Part shown: positions 6,528 to 12,441 of the stretch, in pieces
Position numbering within the stretch: position 1 is the first letter of the stretch
How the letters are laid out: each line of letters starts with the position of its first letter
Source of the DNA: Chloroflexota bacterium
GTDB taxonomy: Bacteria; Chloroflexota; Limnocylindria; Limnocylindrales; CSP1-4
Length of the DNA: 12,441 bases
Assembly (NCBI GenBank): GCA_021790375.1
Contig: JAJYEB010000019.1
Coordinates: 1-12,441 of the forward strand
Direction of reading: 5' to 3'
Program-made: the position numbers and the translations under genes
Notes under the pieces: model-generated
The model's input: only the letters and a program-made list of their open reading frames with translations
The model's database searches: none
What the model was told of the DNA's origin: nothing

Positions 6528-7832
6528 ATGACCGCCATTGCCTCGGTTCACGCCCGCGAGATCCTGGACTCCCGCGGCAACCCCACCGTCGAGGTCGACG
6601 TCGAGCTCGATGACGGCGCCACCGGGCGCGCGGGGATCCCGTCCGGCGCGTCCACCGGCAGCCACGAAGCGGTCGAGCTTCGCGACGGCGACAAGCGGCG
6701 ATTCAACGGCAAGGGCGTGCTGAAGGCCGTCGCCAACGTCAATGACGTGCTCGGCCCGGCGGTCGAGGGGATGGACGCGGACGACCAGGCGGCCCTCGAC
6801 CATGCCATGATCGAGCTGGACGGGACGCCGAACAAGGGCCGGCTCGGCGCCAACGCCATCCTCGGTGTGTCGCTGGCCGCCGCGCGCGCCGCTGCCGAGG
6901 ACGGGGGCGTTCCGCTCTATCGACACCTCGGGGGCCTCCGGTCCCGCACGCTGCCCCTGCCCCAGTTCAACATCCTCAACGGGGGGAAGCACGCGGTGGA
7001 CTCCTGCGATTTCCAGGAGTTCATGGTGGCGCCCATCGGTGCTCCCACGTTCGCCGAGGCGGTCCGCTACGGGTCCGAGGTCTTCCAGGCCCTGCGCGCC
7101 GAGCTGCACGATCGCGGCCTGGCCACCGGGCAGGGCGACGAGGGCGGCTTCGCGCCGACGCTGCCGTCCAACGAGGCCGCGATCGAGACGGTGGTGAAGG
7201 CGATCGAGCGGGCGGGCTACCGGCCCGGCGAGGACGTCGCGGTCTTCCTCGACCCTGCGACCAGCGAACTGGTCGAGTCGGGCGAAGACGGGAAGCCGTA
7301 CCGGTACCGCCTGGCCAGGGAGGGACGCACCCTCGATTCCGGCGAGCTGATCGACCTGTGGGAGAGCTGGATCGCCCGCTACCCGATCCTCTCGCTCGAA
7401 GACGGCCTGGCGGAGGACGACTGGGCCGGCTGGCAGGAGATGACCCGGCGACTCGGGTCGCGCGTGCAGCTGGTGGGCGACGACATCTTCGTCACCAACC
7501 CCGACCGACTGGCGCGGGGGCTGAAGGAGAAGAGCGCCAACGCGATCCTGATCAAGCTCAACCAGATCGGGACGCTCACCGAGACGCTCGAGGTGGTCGA
7601 GACCGCGTTCGAGGCCGGCTGGGGCGCGGTGGTCAGCCACCGCTCCGGCGAGACCGAGGATTCCCTGCTCGCGGACTTCGTGGTGGGCGCGGGGATCCGC
7701 CAGATCAAGAGCGGCGCGCCGTCCCGCTCCGAGCGCGTCGCGAAGTACAACCGGCTGATGCGGATCGAGGAGGAGCTGGGAACCTCCGCCCGCTTCGCCG
7801 GCGGGGATCCGGTGCGAGCCTTCATCCGCTGA
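6528..7832 (+). CDS. eno: Enolase (phosphopyruvate hydratase)
   Basis: Enolase converts 2-phosphoglycerate to phosphoenolpyruvate in glycolysis and the reverse in gluconeogenesis; it is cytoplasmic and needs magnesium. The 434 residues are full length. Signatures in order are AREILDSRGNPTVEV (9-23), the mobile substrate loop PSGASTG (38-44), the active-site histidine in GGKHAVDSCDFQEFM (H155, E164), GDEGGFAP with the catalytic E205, metal ligands D242 (FLDPATSE), E291 (SLEDGLAEDDW) and D318 (LVGDDIFVTN), the catalytic K343 (LIKLNQIGT), SHRSGETED (370-378) and K394 (QIKSGAPSR). All key residues are present. The ATG at 6528 has GGAGG 8 bases upstream; the frame is open further upstream but lacks conserved sequence there. 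It appears to be transcribed from its own promoter. The genes after it are separated by a 103-bp gap with a separate promoter candidate and a hairpin. Confidence 0.98.
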   Translation: MTAIASVHAREILDSRGNPTVEVDVELDDGATGRAGIPSGASTGSHEAVELRDGDKRRFNGKGVLKAVANVNDVLGPAVEGMDADDQAALDHAMIELDGTPNKGRLGANAILGVSLAAARAAAEDGGVPLYRHLGGLRSRTLPLPQFNILNGGKHAVDSCDFQEFMVAPIGAPTFAEAVRYGSEVFQALRAELHDRGLATGQGDEGGFAPTLPSNEAAIETVVKAIERAGYRPGEDVAVFLDPATSELVESGEDGKPYRYRLAREGRTLDSGELIDLWESWIARYPILSLEDGLAEDDWAGWQEMTRRLGSRVQLVGDDIFVTNPDRLARGLKEKSANAILIKLNQIGTLTETLEVVETAFEAGWGAVVSHRSGETEDSLLADFVVGAGIRQIKSGAPSRSERVAKYNRLMRIEEELGTSARFAGGDPVRAFIR

Positions 7833-7837
7833 CCCGC

Positions 7838-7846
7838 TGGTAATAT
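7838..7846 (+). promoter_or_regulatory. Candidate extended -10 promoter for the 136-aa gene set
   Basis: TGGTAATAT fits an extended -10 element (TGn followed by TAATAT, four of six to TATAAT). It starts 6 bases after the enolase stop in otherwise GC-rich DNA. Extended -10 promoters tolerate a poor -35, and none is clear here. Transcription would begin near 7853, leaving a leader of about 80 bases that contains the hairpin at 7903-7936. Confidence 0.4.
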
Positions 7847-7902
7847 CGCTGATGGCGATGAGGCTCGCCCGGTCGGGTCAACCGACGATCCGCGCATGAC
7901 GC

Positions 7903-7936
7903 TGACAGCCTCTGCACACCGGTGCGGAGGCTGTCA
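7903..7936 (+). promoter_or_regulatory. Hairpin that buries the ribosome site of the 136-aa gene
   Basis: The arms 7903-7917 and 7922-7936 pair over 15 bp with a single G-T pair and a 4-base loop. The right arm contains the GGAGG ribosome site (7926-7930) and ends on the A of the ATG at 7936, so the folded RNA would hide both. A smaller hairpin (7872-7876 with 7882-7886) precedes it. No T-tract follows, so it is a poor intrinsic terminator. It may control translation, or it may only protect the enolase 3' end. Confidence 0.65.
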
Positions 7937-8346
7937 TGGTTTCGGATCCTGCGATCGTCGCCGAGCCCGGGGGCCGCGCCGAGGAGGTCCGTGGTTCCGG
8001 CTCGGCGCCTCCGCGCCCGCCGGATCCGGCGCGTCTGTCGACTCCGGCACGTGCCGCGCGCCGGGCCGCGCAGCGGCGACGGGCCACGATCGCACGTCAC
8101 GGCCGGATCCGCCACGGTCCCCGCGTGCCGACACCGCGTGCCACGCCCAAGCTGCCCGCGGACCTGATGCCCGCGGAGCGTGATCGACGCCGTGCCGCCG
8201 TCGCGCAGCTCCTGGTGCGCACCATGCGCTCGGTCCCCATGCCTGGCGTGCCGCCCTTCTCGCGACGGGACCGGATGGTGCTCGGCACCGTGGTGGTGCT
8301 CGAAGCGCTCGTCGTGGGACTCATCGCCGCCGCGAGCCACCGCTGA
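7936..8346 (+). CDS. Basic protein with one C-terminal membrane span (hypothetical)
   Basis: I do not recognise this 136-residue protein. Residues 1-35 are Pro/Gly-rich and probably disordered, and 36-70 are strongly basic (ARRAAQRRRATIARHGRIRHGPR). A helical stretch follows (PAERDRRRAAVAQLLVRTM, 79-97), and one hydrophobic segment closes the protein (MVLGTVVVLEALVVGLIAAA, 114-133). This is a tail-anchor-like layout, with the basic part likely in the cytoplasm by the positive-inside rule. The ATG at 7936 has GGAGG 5 bases upstream, which argues for a real gene even though the composition is low in complexity. The ribosome site is inside the hairpin described separately. The next gene begins 6 bp after the stop, so this could head a set ending with the CYTH gene. 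Opposite-strand frames here lack comparable starts. The basic part might bind RNA, DNA or acidic lipids, but nothing proves this. Confidence 0.6.
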   Translation: MVSDPAIVAEPGGRAEEVRGSGSAPPRPPDPARLSTPARAARRAAQRRRATIARHGRIRHGPRVPTPRATPKLPADLMPAERDRRRAAVAQLLVRTMRSVPMPGVPPFSRRDRMVLGTVVVLEALVVGLIAAASHR

Positions 8347-8352
8347 TCTGCG

Positions 8353-8562
8353 GTGCGAACACCCTTCGTCGTCGTGCGGGCGATCGGATCCCAGGGCTGG
8401 GCCGTGGCGGAGCGGCCGGTGGACCACCCGACCTCGCTGTCGGTCGAACGGGTCGCGGACGAGCTCCGCTCCACGGTGCGCAGCGAGACCGGACGAACCC
8501 CGACTATCGTGGTGACGGACCCGGACGAACGAGACGTCACCGCGGCCTACGAGGTCAACTGA
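8353..8562 (+). CDS. Small hypothetical protein (69 aa)
   Basis: The product is 69 residues, soluble, and not recognised. It alternates strand-like segments (TPFVVVRAIG, WAVAERPV, TPTIVVTDPDERDVTAAYEV) with one amphipathic helix (SVERVADELRSTVRSETG), a simple alpha/beta pattern without cysteines or catalytic motifs. It starts at a GTG with no good ribosome site, 6 bp after the 136-aa gene, so translation probably depends on coupling to that gene. It ends 4 bp before the metallophosphoesterase ATG. The tight spacing on both sides and the typical codon use favour a real gene. A later in-frame GTG at 8374 is a less likely start, since it would cut into the first strand. Confidence 0.6.
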   Translation: MRTPFVVVRAIGSQGWAVAERPVDHPTSLSVERVADELRSTVRSETGRTPTIVVTDPDERDVTAAYEVN

Positions 8563-8566
8563 GCGG

Positions 8567-9346
8567 ATGCGCCTCCTGATCGTGAGTGACCTCCACGCGA
8601 ACCTCGCCGCGCTCGAGCGGGTCAGGGAGACCGTGGACGCCGCGGTCTTCCTCGGTGATGCGGTGGACTACGGCCCGGACCCGGCCGCGGCGGTCGCCTG
8701 GCTTCGGGAGAACGCCACGTACGCCGTGCGGGGGAACCACGACGAGGCGGTCGCGCACGGTGCACCCACCCGTGCCGCGCCCGCATGGGCGGACCTGGCA
8801 GAGCGCAGCGCGACCTGGACCAGGGGAGTGCTCGAGGAACGGGACCGGGCGTACCTGGGCGAGCTGCCGGTGAGGCTGCGCTTCTCGTTCGCCGGCGCGA
8901 GTTTCGAGGCCGTGCACGCGGCGCCGCTCGATCCCCTGTACCAGTACCTGCCGCCCGAGACGCCCGAGGAGGAGTGGCGGCGCCAGCTGGCCGGGGTGGA
9001 CGCCGACTGGCTCCTGTACGGGCACACGCACCGCCCGCTGCTGGCACGCTTCGGGGGCGTGACCGTGCTCAATCCGGGCAGTGTCGGACAGCCCCGGGCA
9101 GGCGCGCCCCTCGCCTCGTACGCGGTCTGGGACGACGGCGACGTGTTCCTGGCCGCCCGCCGGTATGGCGTCGACGAGACCGTGGGGCGGCTGGAGCGGC
9201 TGCGCCTGGGCCGGTCCGGGACCGCGGAACTCGTGCGGATCCTGCGGACCGGTGCCACGCGGGGGCGGGCGCCGGTTCCCGGCGCCGGCGAAGCCTCGCG
9301 CGCTGCGGTCGGGCCATCCGCCGGGGAGCGCTCCGGCGATGGGTAG
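8567..9346 (+). CDS. Calcineurin-like metallophosphoesterase (YfcE/MJ0936-like)
   Basis: This 259-residue enzyme has all the metal-binding motifs of the calcineurin-like superfamily: SDLHAN (D8, H10), GDAVDYGP (D31), RGNHD (N57, H58), the later His in VHAAP (H117), and GHTHRP (H153, H155), followed by VLNPGSVGQPR, typical of the YfcE/MJ0936 branch. Members cleave phosphodiesters or phosphomonoesters using two metal ions (often Mn or Fe) in the cytoplasm; the natural substrate is rarely known and cannot be read here. The last 30 or so residues are Gly/Pro/Ala-rich and look like a loose tail. It starts 4 bp after the 69-aa gene. Its end overlaps the CYTH-domain gene by 8 bp. Coupling to a CYTH triphosphatase suggests both work on nucleotide or polyphosphate compounds, but this is inference. 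Confidence 0.9.
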   Translation: MRLLIVSDLHANLAALERVRETVDAAVFLGDAVDYGPDPAAAVAWLRENATYAVRGNHDEAVAHGAPTRAAPAWADLAERSATWTRGVLEERDRAYLGELPVRLRFSFAGASFEAVHAAPLDPLYQYLPPETPEEEWRRQLAGVDADWLLYGHTHRPLLARFGGVTVLNPGSVGQPRAGAPLASYAVWDDGDVFLAARRYGVDETVGRLERLRLGRSGTAELVRILRTGATRGRAPVPGAGEASRAAVGPSAGERSGDG

Positions 9347-9854
9347 CGGCCGGCTCGAGATCGAGCGCAAGTGGTTGCTGGCGGCACCGCCCTCGGATGC
9401 CGAGCTGCGCGCGCTCGGTGCGGAACCGATCGGCATCGAGCAGGTCTACCTGCTCGGCACTCCGGAGGCGCCCGTTCGCCGCATTCGGCGCAGCGAGCAC
9501 TCCGGCCGGGTCGAGTACACGTACACCGAGAAGCGGTTCGTCGCCGGTATCGTTCGCGTGGAGGGCGAACTGGAGATCAATGCCGCGGAGTACTCCCGGC
9601 TGCTGCACGAGGCGGACCCCGCCCGCGGTCCGATCCGGAAGACCCGCCACGTCTTCGACTATGCCGGCAACACCCTGGAGCTGGACGTGTTCGACCGGCC
9701 GCCGGGCATCTGCATGCTCGAGATCGAGTTCGATCGCTCGGACGCGCCGGAGCCCGAACTGCCGGCCTGTCTCAGGATCCTGAGGGACGTGAGCGAGGAC
9801 CCCGCGTACCTCAACGTCACGCTGGCGCGCGCGGACGCCGAGCCGGGCGGCTGA
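9339..9854 (+). CDS. CYTH-domain protein, probable inorganic/nucleoside triphosphatase
   Basis: The 171-residue protein is a single CYTH (triphosphate tunnel metalloenzyme) domain. It opens with the diagnostic ExExK motif, LEIERKWLL (E7, E9, K11). The later strands show alternating charged residues that would line the tunnel: VRRIRRS, YTYTEKR, VEGELEI, KTRHVFDY, LELDVFD and MLEIEFD. CYTH enzymes bind a triphosphate together with Mg or Mn; characterised members hydrolyse inorganic triphosphate or thiamine triphosphate or act as class IV adenylate cyclases. A lone short domain without CHAD most resembles the triphosphatases. The ATG at 9339 overlaps the metallophosphoesterase stop by 8 bp and has GGGGAG about 10 bases upstream. 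A longer open frame upstream is only a shadow of the previous gene. The exact substrate cannot be read from sequence alone. Confidence 0.88.
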   Translation: MGSGRLEIERKWLLAAPPSDAELRALGAEPIGIEQVYLLGTPEAPVRRIRRSEHSGRVEYTYTEKRFVAGIVRVEGELEINAAEYSRLLHEADPARGPIRKTRHVFDYAGNTLELDVFDRPPGICMLEIEFDRSDAPEPELPACLRILRDVSEDPAYLNVTLARADAEPGG

Positions 9855-9889
9855 GCGCCGGCACCACCCCTCCAGGGCTTCCCCGGCGC
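9855..9889. terminator. Possible shared hairpin between convergent genes
   Basis: GCGCCGG (9855-9861) and CCGGCGC (9883-9889) pair in a 7-bp GC-only stem around a 21-base loop. It fills the 42-bp gap between the ends of the CYTH gene and the leftward 168-aa gene, where transcripts of both strands should end. There is no T-tract on either strand, so support is only position and pairing. Confidence 0.35.
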
Positions 9890-9896
9890 GTACCCG

Positions 9897-10403
9897 TCAG
9901 CCGGGGACGGCGTCCTCGCCCGGGACGGCGTCCTCGCCCGGGACGGCGACCGCGGCTTCGGCGGCGACCGCAGCCTCGAGTTCCAGCACCAGGCCCATCA
10001 GCCTGCGCACGTGCGGGTCGAGCACCTCGCCCAGCCGGGGATCCGTGTCTCCGTACGCGTGCATGCCACGGGCGTCCATCTCGCCGATGCTCTGCCACGA
10101 CATGGCCAGCAGGGCGACGATCATCCCTCGTGGGTCGCGCTCCTCGCGTGGCAGGACGAACGCCTCCGCGATCGATGCGATCACGTCGTGGATGCCCGCG
10201 ATCAGCCTGTCGATGCGCGCAGACTGCCCGGGGGTGAAGGCCGGCCGGGGACGGTGGTACAGGACCCCGCCGTCCTCGTGCTCCATGAGATCGCGGATTG
10301 TGCTGATCCGCTCCTCCAGCAGCCGCAGGGTGATCGCCAGGGCCCGTTCCTGACTCTGGTTCAGCGGCGCCGGAACCGCCTGCGCCCGCTCTGGCCCGTT
10401 CAT
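9897..10403 (-). CDS. Helical protein of the MutS-like operon (hypothetical, 168 aa)
   Basis: I do not recognise this protein. The 168 residues look almost entirely helical: a first helix or coiled coil (SQERALAITLRLLEERISTI, 17-36), then after a loop a second (QSARIDRLIAGIHDVIASIAEAF, 60-82), a third (GMIVALLAMSWQSIGEMDA, 93-111) and a fourth (HVRRLMGLVLELEAAVAAEA, 131-150). The protein has no cysteines. The C-terminus is a repeated PGEDAV tail. No DNA-binding motif or catalytic motif stands out; the fold might be a four-helix bundle. The ATG at 10403 overlaps the stop of the 507-aa MutS-like gene as ATGA and has no ribosome site of its own, so it is translated by coupling to that gene. That arrangement suggests near-equal dosage and a working link to the ATPases, perhaps as a subunit or adaptor. 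Confidence 0.72.
   Translation of the reverse strand: MNGPERAQAVPAPLNQSQERALAITLRLLEERISTIRDLMEHEDGGVLYHRPRPAFTPGQSARIDRLIAGIHDVIASIAEAFVLPREERDPRGMIVALLAMSWQSIGEMDARGMHAYGDTDPRLGEVLDPHVRRLMGLVLELEAAVAAEAAVAVPGEDAVPGEDAVPG
9904..9948 (-). repeat. Tandem 18-bp repeat (2.5 copies) at the end of the 168-aa gene
   Basis: Two identical 18-bp units (9904-9921, 9922-9939), GGGACGGCGTCCTCGCCC on the plus strand, are followed by a half unit (9940-9948). They encode the PGEDAV tail twice on the minus strand. The identity of the two units implies recent duplication, and copy number may vary between strains without breaking the frame. Confidence 0.85.
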
Positions 10404-11923
10404 GCGGACGACGCCGAAGCCGTGGCGCCCGGAGCCCGGCCGAACACGTGCCGGTACACGTCCTCGCCGAAGCTCGTCGGCAACGGCTCGCCCTCGACCA
10501 CCCGGAACGTGCGCGTGCCGTCGTCCTGCCGCTGCGCCCGAAGGAACAGGGCGCGGCCGGGCGGCTCCCGGTAGAAGCCGTGCGCAAGGTCGAACAGGTG
10601 GGTCACGTAGCACACCTTGACGCCCGAATCGACGAGGGCCCGCACGATCTGCCGGGCGATCTCGGAGCCCTCCCGCTCGTTCGTGGAGGCGAAGGATTCG
10701 TTGAGGAGGACCAGGCTGCCGCGGGTCACCTGCGCGATGATCGCGCGCATCCGGATCAGCTCCTCGTCGAGCTTCCCGCTCTTCATGGTGGCGTCCTCCT
10801 CGCGCTTGAAGTGCGTGAAGACACCGGCCGACGCGTCGGCGCGGAAGTCCGCCGCGCCCACGAACATGCCGCTCTGGGTCATGAGCTGGGCCAGGCCGAC
10901 GCTCCGCAGGAATGTCGACTTGCCGCCACGGTTGGCGCCCGTGATGATCACGAGGCGTCTCCCGTCGGCGTCCAGGTCGTTCCCCACGACCGAATCGTCC
11001 GTGGTCAGGGCCAGCGACACGTCGTACAGGCCGTGGCCGGACATCACGGGCTCGCCCGACGACACGGCAGGGAAGCAGGTCGGGGCACCCGTCTCGGCCA
11101 GCCGGTCACGCAGGTTGAGGCAGCCGACGTAGAAGCCCAGCTCGGTGCGCAGCATCGTGAAGAAGCTGAGGATGTGGTCGGTGGACTGGGCGAGCGCGAT
11201 GGCGACCTGGCTGACCCCCCGGTCCCGCAGCTCCGCCATCGCCCGGGCGCCCGCCTCGTCCCGGTCGGGCAGCTGCCACACGTAGCCGGTGCGATCGGGG
11301 AGGATCCGGTCCTTCCAGCCCTGCCGTCGCTGCCGGGGGCTGCGCAGGACGTACTGGGTGCCCTTGTTGCCGGTCCCCAGCTGGGCGCTGACCAGCACGC
11401 CCTCCCGGAACTCCAGGATCTTCAGGTGCCTGTCGATCGACGCGAGGTACGTGTCGTCGAGCTCGTGCTCGATCATGCCGAAGAAGGCCGCGAACCCCTC
11501 CGACTCGAACTGCGCGCGGTGCGTGTCGGCGATGAGCCGGATCCGCCTGATGAGGCCCATGAAGAGCTGCAGCACCTGTACCGACCGGTGCAGCAGTCCT
11601 TCCGGGTACCGATCGCCGAACACCCCGGCCCAGATCTTCTTCTCCCGCAGCACTGCCTCCTCGGCGATCGCGTAGAGCTCCCGGACCACGTCCGGATGGC
11701 GCATGCAATCGGCCAGGACGCGCTGCCGGTACACGATCGCCACCGGATCGTGCAGGCTGGCGAGGACGCCCGACCTTGCCACGTCCAGCAGGAACGGGTC
11801 GCCGGCGGCCATCGCGTCGAGCAGCGTGTCGAGCTCCAGGTCCTGCGTCAGTTCCGCCGCGTTCGGCGGCTGGTCCGAGGCCGGTTCGAAATCCCGGTCC
11901 CGGTACATCAGCAGGGCCTTCAT
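10400..11923 (-). CDS. MutS-like ATPase lacking the mismatch-binding domain (second of pair)
   Basis: The 507-residue protein has the MutS core and clamp helices followed by the MutS ABC-type ATPase, but not the N-terminal mismatch-reading domain or connector. Residues 27-85 match the start of the lever domain (LELDTLL, then DPVAIVYRQRVLADCM). The ATPase has Walker A GANRGGKST (329-337), a signature-like HFKREEDATMKSGKLDEEL (371-389), Walker B LVLLNESFAST (404-414) and an H-loop histidine, VTHLFDLA (H442). In canonical MutS, Walker B reads DE; here it is NE (N408, E409), so the catalytic Glu remains while the Mg-coordinating Asp is replaced. There is no MutS2-type Smr domain. It is therefore neither MutS1 nor MutS2 and may not do mismatch repair. 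The ATG at 11923 has GAGG 8 bases upstream, overlaps the stop of the first MutS-like gene as ATGA, and its own stop overlaps the 168-aa gene the same way. Confidence 0.88.
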   Translation of the reverse strand: MKALLMYRDRDFEPASDQPPNAAELTQDLELDTLLDAMAAGDPFLLDVARSGVLASLHDPVAIVYRQRVLADCMRHPDVVRELYAIAEEAVLREKKIWAGVFGDRYPEGLLHRSVQVLQLFMGLIRRIRLIADTHRAQFESEGFAAFFGMIEHELDDTYLASIDRHLKILEFREGVLVSAQLGTGNKGTQYVLRSPRQRRQGWKDRILPDRTGYVWQLPDRDEAGARAMAELRDRGVSQVAIALAQSTDHILSFFTMLRTELGFYVGCLNLRDRLAETGAPTCFPAVSSGEPVMSGHGLYDVSLALTTDDSVVGNDLDADGRRLVIITGANRGGKSTFLRSVGLAQLMTQSGMFVGAADFRADASAGVFTHFKREEDATMKSGKLDEELIRMRAIIAQVTRGSLVLLNESFASTNEREGSEIARQIVRALVDSGVKVCYVTHLFDLAHGFYREPPGRALFLRAQRQDDGTRTFRVVEGEPLPTSFGEDVYRHVFGRAPGATASASSA

Positions 11924-12441
11924 GGTGCGAGCCTCGCCGTGATGTCGCGGTAGGTGAGGCCGTACTTCTCGGCGATGGCCCAGGCGTAGGCGCGCCCGTC
12001 GGCCGGTCGCCGCAGCACCTTGAACGTGCGGCGTGCCGCATCTCTCGCGTCCACCCCGCTGACCATGCTCACGGTGGCCTCGCTCAGCGAGGCGAGCTCG
12101 TCGAGGAACGTGACCGACACGCCGAGCATGTCGCGCCGGATGATCTCTTCAAGGATGTCCCGCCCGATAACCAGCGCGTCGTCGGTGGTGGTCGCGCTGA
12201 AGCTCTCGTTCATGACCACGATGCTGGACGAGGTCGCCTCGGCAAGGATGGCGTGGATCCGGCGCAGATCGCCCTCCAGCTTCCCGCTCAGGTTCTGCAG
12301 GTCCTCCTCCTGCTCGAAGTGGGTGTGGAGACGGTCGAACAGGAAGAGCCGGGCGTCGGTCCCGGGAACCGGCCAGCCCAGGCTGGCCAGGTAGTGCAGC
12401 TGTCCGAACATCCGGGCGAACGTCGTCTTGCCGCCCTGGTT
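11920..12441 (-). CDS. MutS-like ATPase, first of pair (5' part outside window)
   Basis: Only the last 173 residues are visible; the gene continues past the right edge and is not broken. The visible part is the ATPase domain. Walker A, NQGGKTTF, starts exactly at the edge (the preceding Gly-Pro or Gly-Ala is outside). A signature-like HFEQEEDLQNLSGKLEGDL (41-59) follows, then Walker B IVVMNESFSATT (74-85) with Asn-Glu (N78, E79) in place of Asp-Glu. At the H-loop position stands VTFLDELA, a Phe (F112) where MutS proteins carry His. The C-terminus (AIAEKYGLTYRDI) is typical of this group. It is clearly a paralogue of the next gene, sharing the EED and SGKL blocks, but not a recent copy. Its stop overlaps the next start by ATGA. 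The two products probably pair into a heterodimer, as MutS ATPases act as dimers with composite sites; that is inference. Confidence 0.85.
   Translation of the reverse strand, partial: NQGGKTTFARMFGQLHYLASLGWPVPGTDARLFLFDRLHTHFEQEEDLQNLSGKLEGDLRRIHAILAEATSSSIVVMNESFSATTTDDALVIGRDILEEIIRRDMLGVSVTFLDELASLSEATVSMVSGVDARDAARRTFKVLRRPADGRAYAWAIAEKYGLTYRDITARLAP

Noticed and set aside
7852..7899. Possible 15-codon leader ORF before the SD-hiding hairpin
   Set aside because: It would begin at the predicted transcript start without a ribosome site and has no runs of a regulatory amino acid, so a leader-peptide role is not supported.
10448..11953. 501-aa plus-strand frame opposite the MutS-like ATPase gene
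   Set aside because: It covers a gene with clear Walker motifs on the other strand, and its own sequence is compositional noise without a fold-like pattern.
1..12441. tRNA genes, CRISPR arrays, insertion sequences, prophage or attachment sites
   Set aside because: I looked in all gaps and found no cloverleaf, spaced direct repeats, transposase or integrase-like sequence. The gaps are all under 300 bases.

Overview
The window is very GC-rich and tightly packed. It looks like a bacterial chromosome segment from a high-GC lineage. A class I lysyl-tRNA synthetase, an AhpE-type peroxiredoxin and several unrecognised proteins of the kind common in uncultured Chloroflexota or Actinomycetota point that way, but this placement is inference and no marker here settles the phylum. 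I see no tRNA, rRNA, CRISPR array, insertion sequence, integrase or phage gene. Nothing in base composition suggests a recent insertion.

Left part (1-3283, rightward): the 3' part of a class I lysyl-tRNA synthetase gene overlaps serS by ATGA. An AhpE-like peroxiredoxin follows 7 bp later. A small 88-aa hypothetical protein comes after a structured 171-bp gap. A good intrinsic terminator (hairpin plus T-tract, about 3454-3492) lies before the next gene, a 249-aa protein with two CxxC and two CxxH motifs.

Middle (4295-6527): two leftward genes joined by a GTGA overlap encode a zinc-ribbon/HEAT-like protein with a hexapeptide-repeat N-terminus and a 462-aa protein with two probable bacterial PH-like domains. 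They converge tail-to-tail with the 249-aa gene, only 5 bp apart. The 287-bp gap upstream of the pair holds divergent promoter candidates, one for this pair and one for enolase.

Right of enolase (7833-9854, rightward): a short leader with an extended -10 promoter candidate and a 15-bp hairpin that buries the ribosome binding site precedes a compact gene set. It encodes a basic single-span membrane protein (136 aa), a 69-aa protein, a calcineurin-like metallophosphoesterase and a CYTH-domain triphosphatase.

Right end (9897-12441, leftward): three genes chained by ATGA overlaps. Two encode different MutS-like ATPases; the first is cut by the window edge and the second is a complete 507-aa protein without the mismatch-reading domain. 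The third encodes a helical 168-aa protein. Both ATPases have Asn-Glu instead of Asp-Glu in Walker B, and only one keeps the H-loop histidine. They look like a dedicated asymmetric pair with a small partner, and this is the best candidate in the window for an under-described system.

The rest is housekeeping: translation (LysRS, SerRS), peroxide defence (AhpE-like) and glycolysis (enolase).
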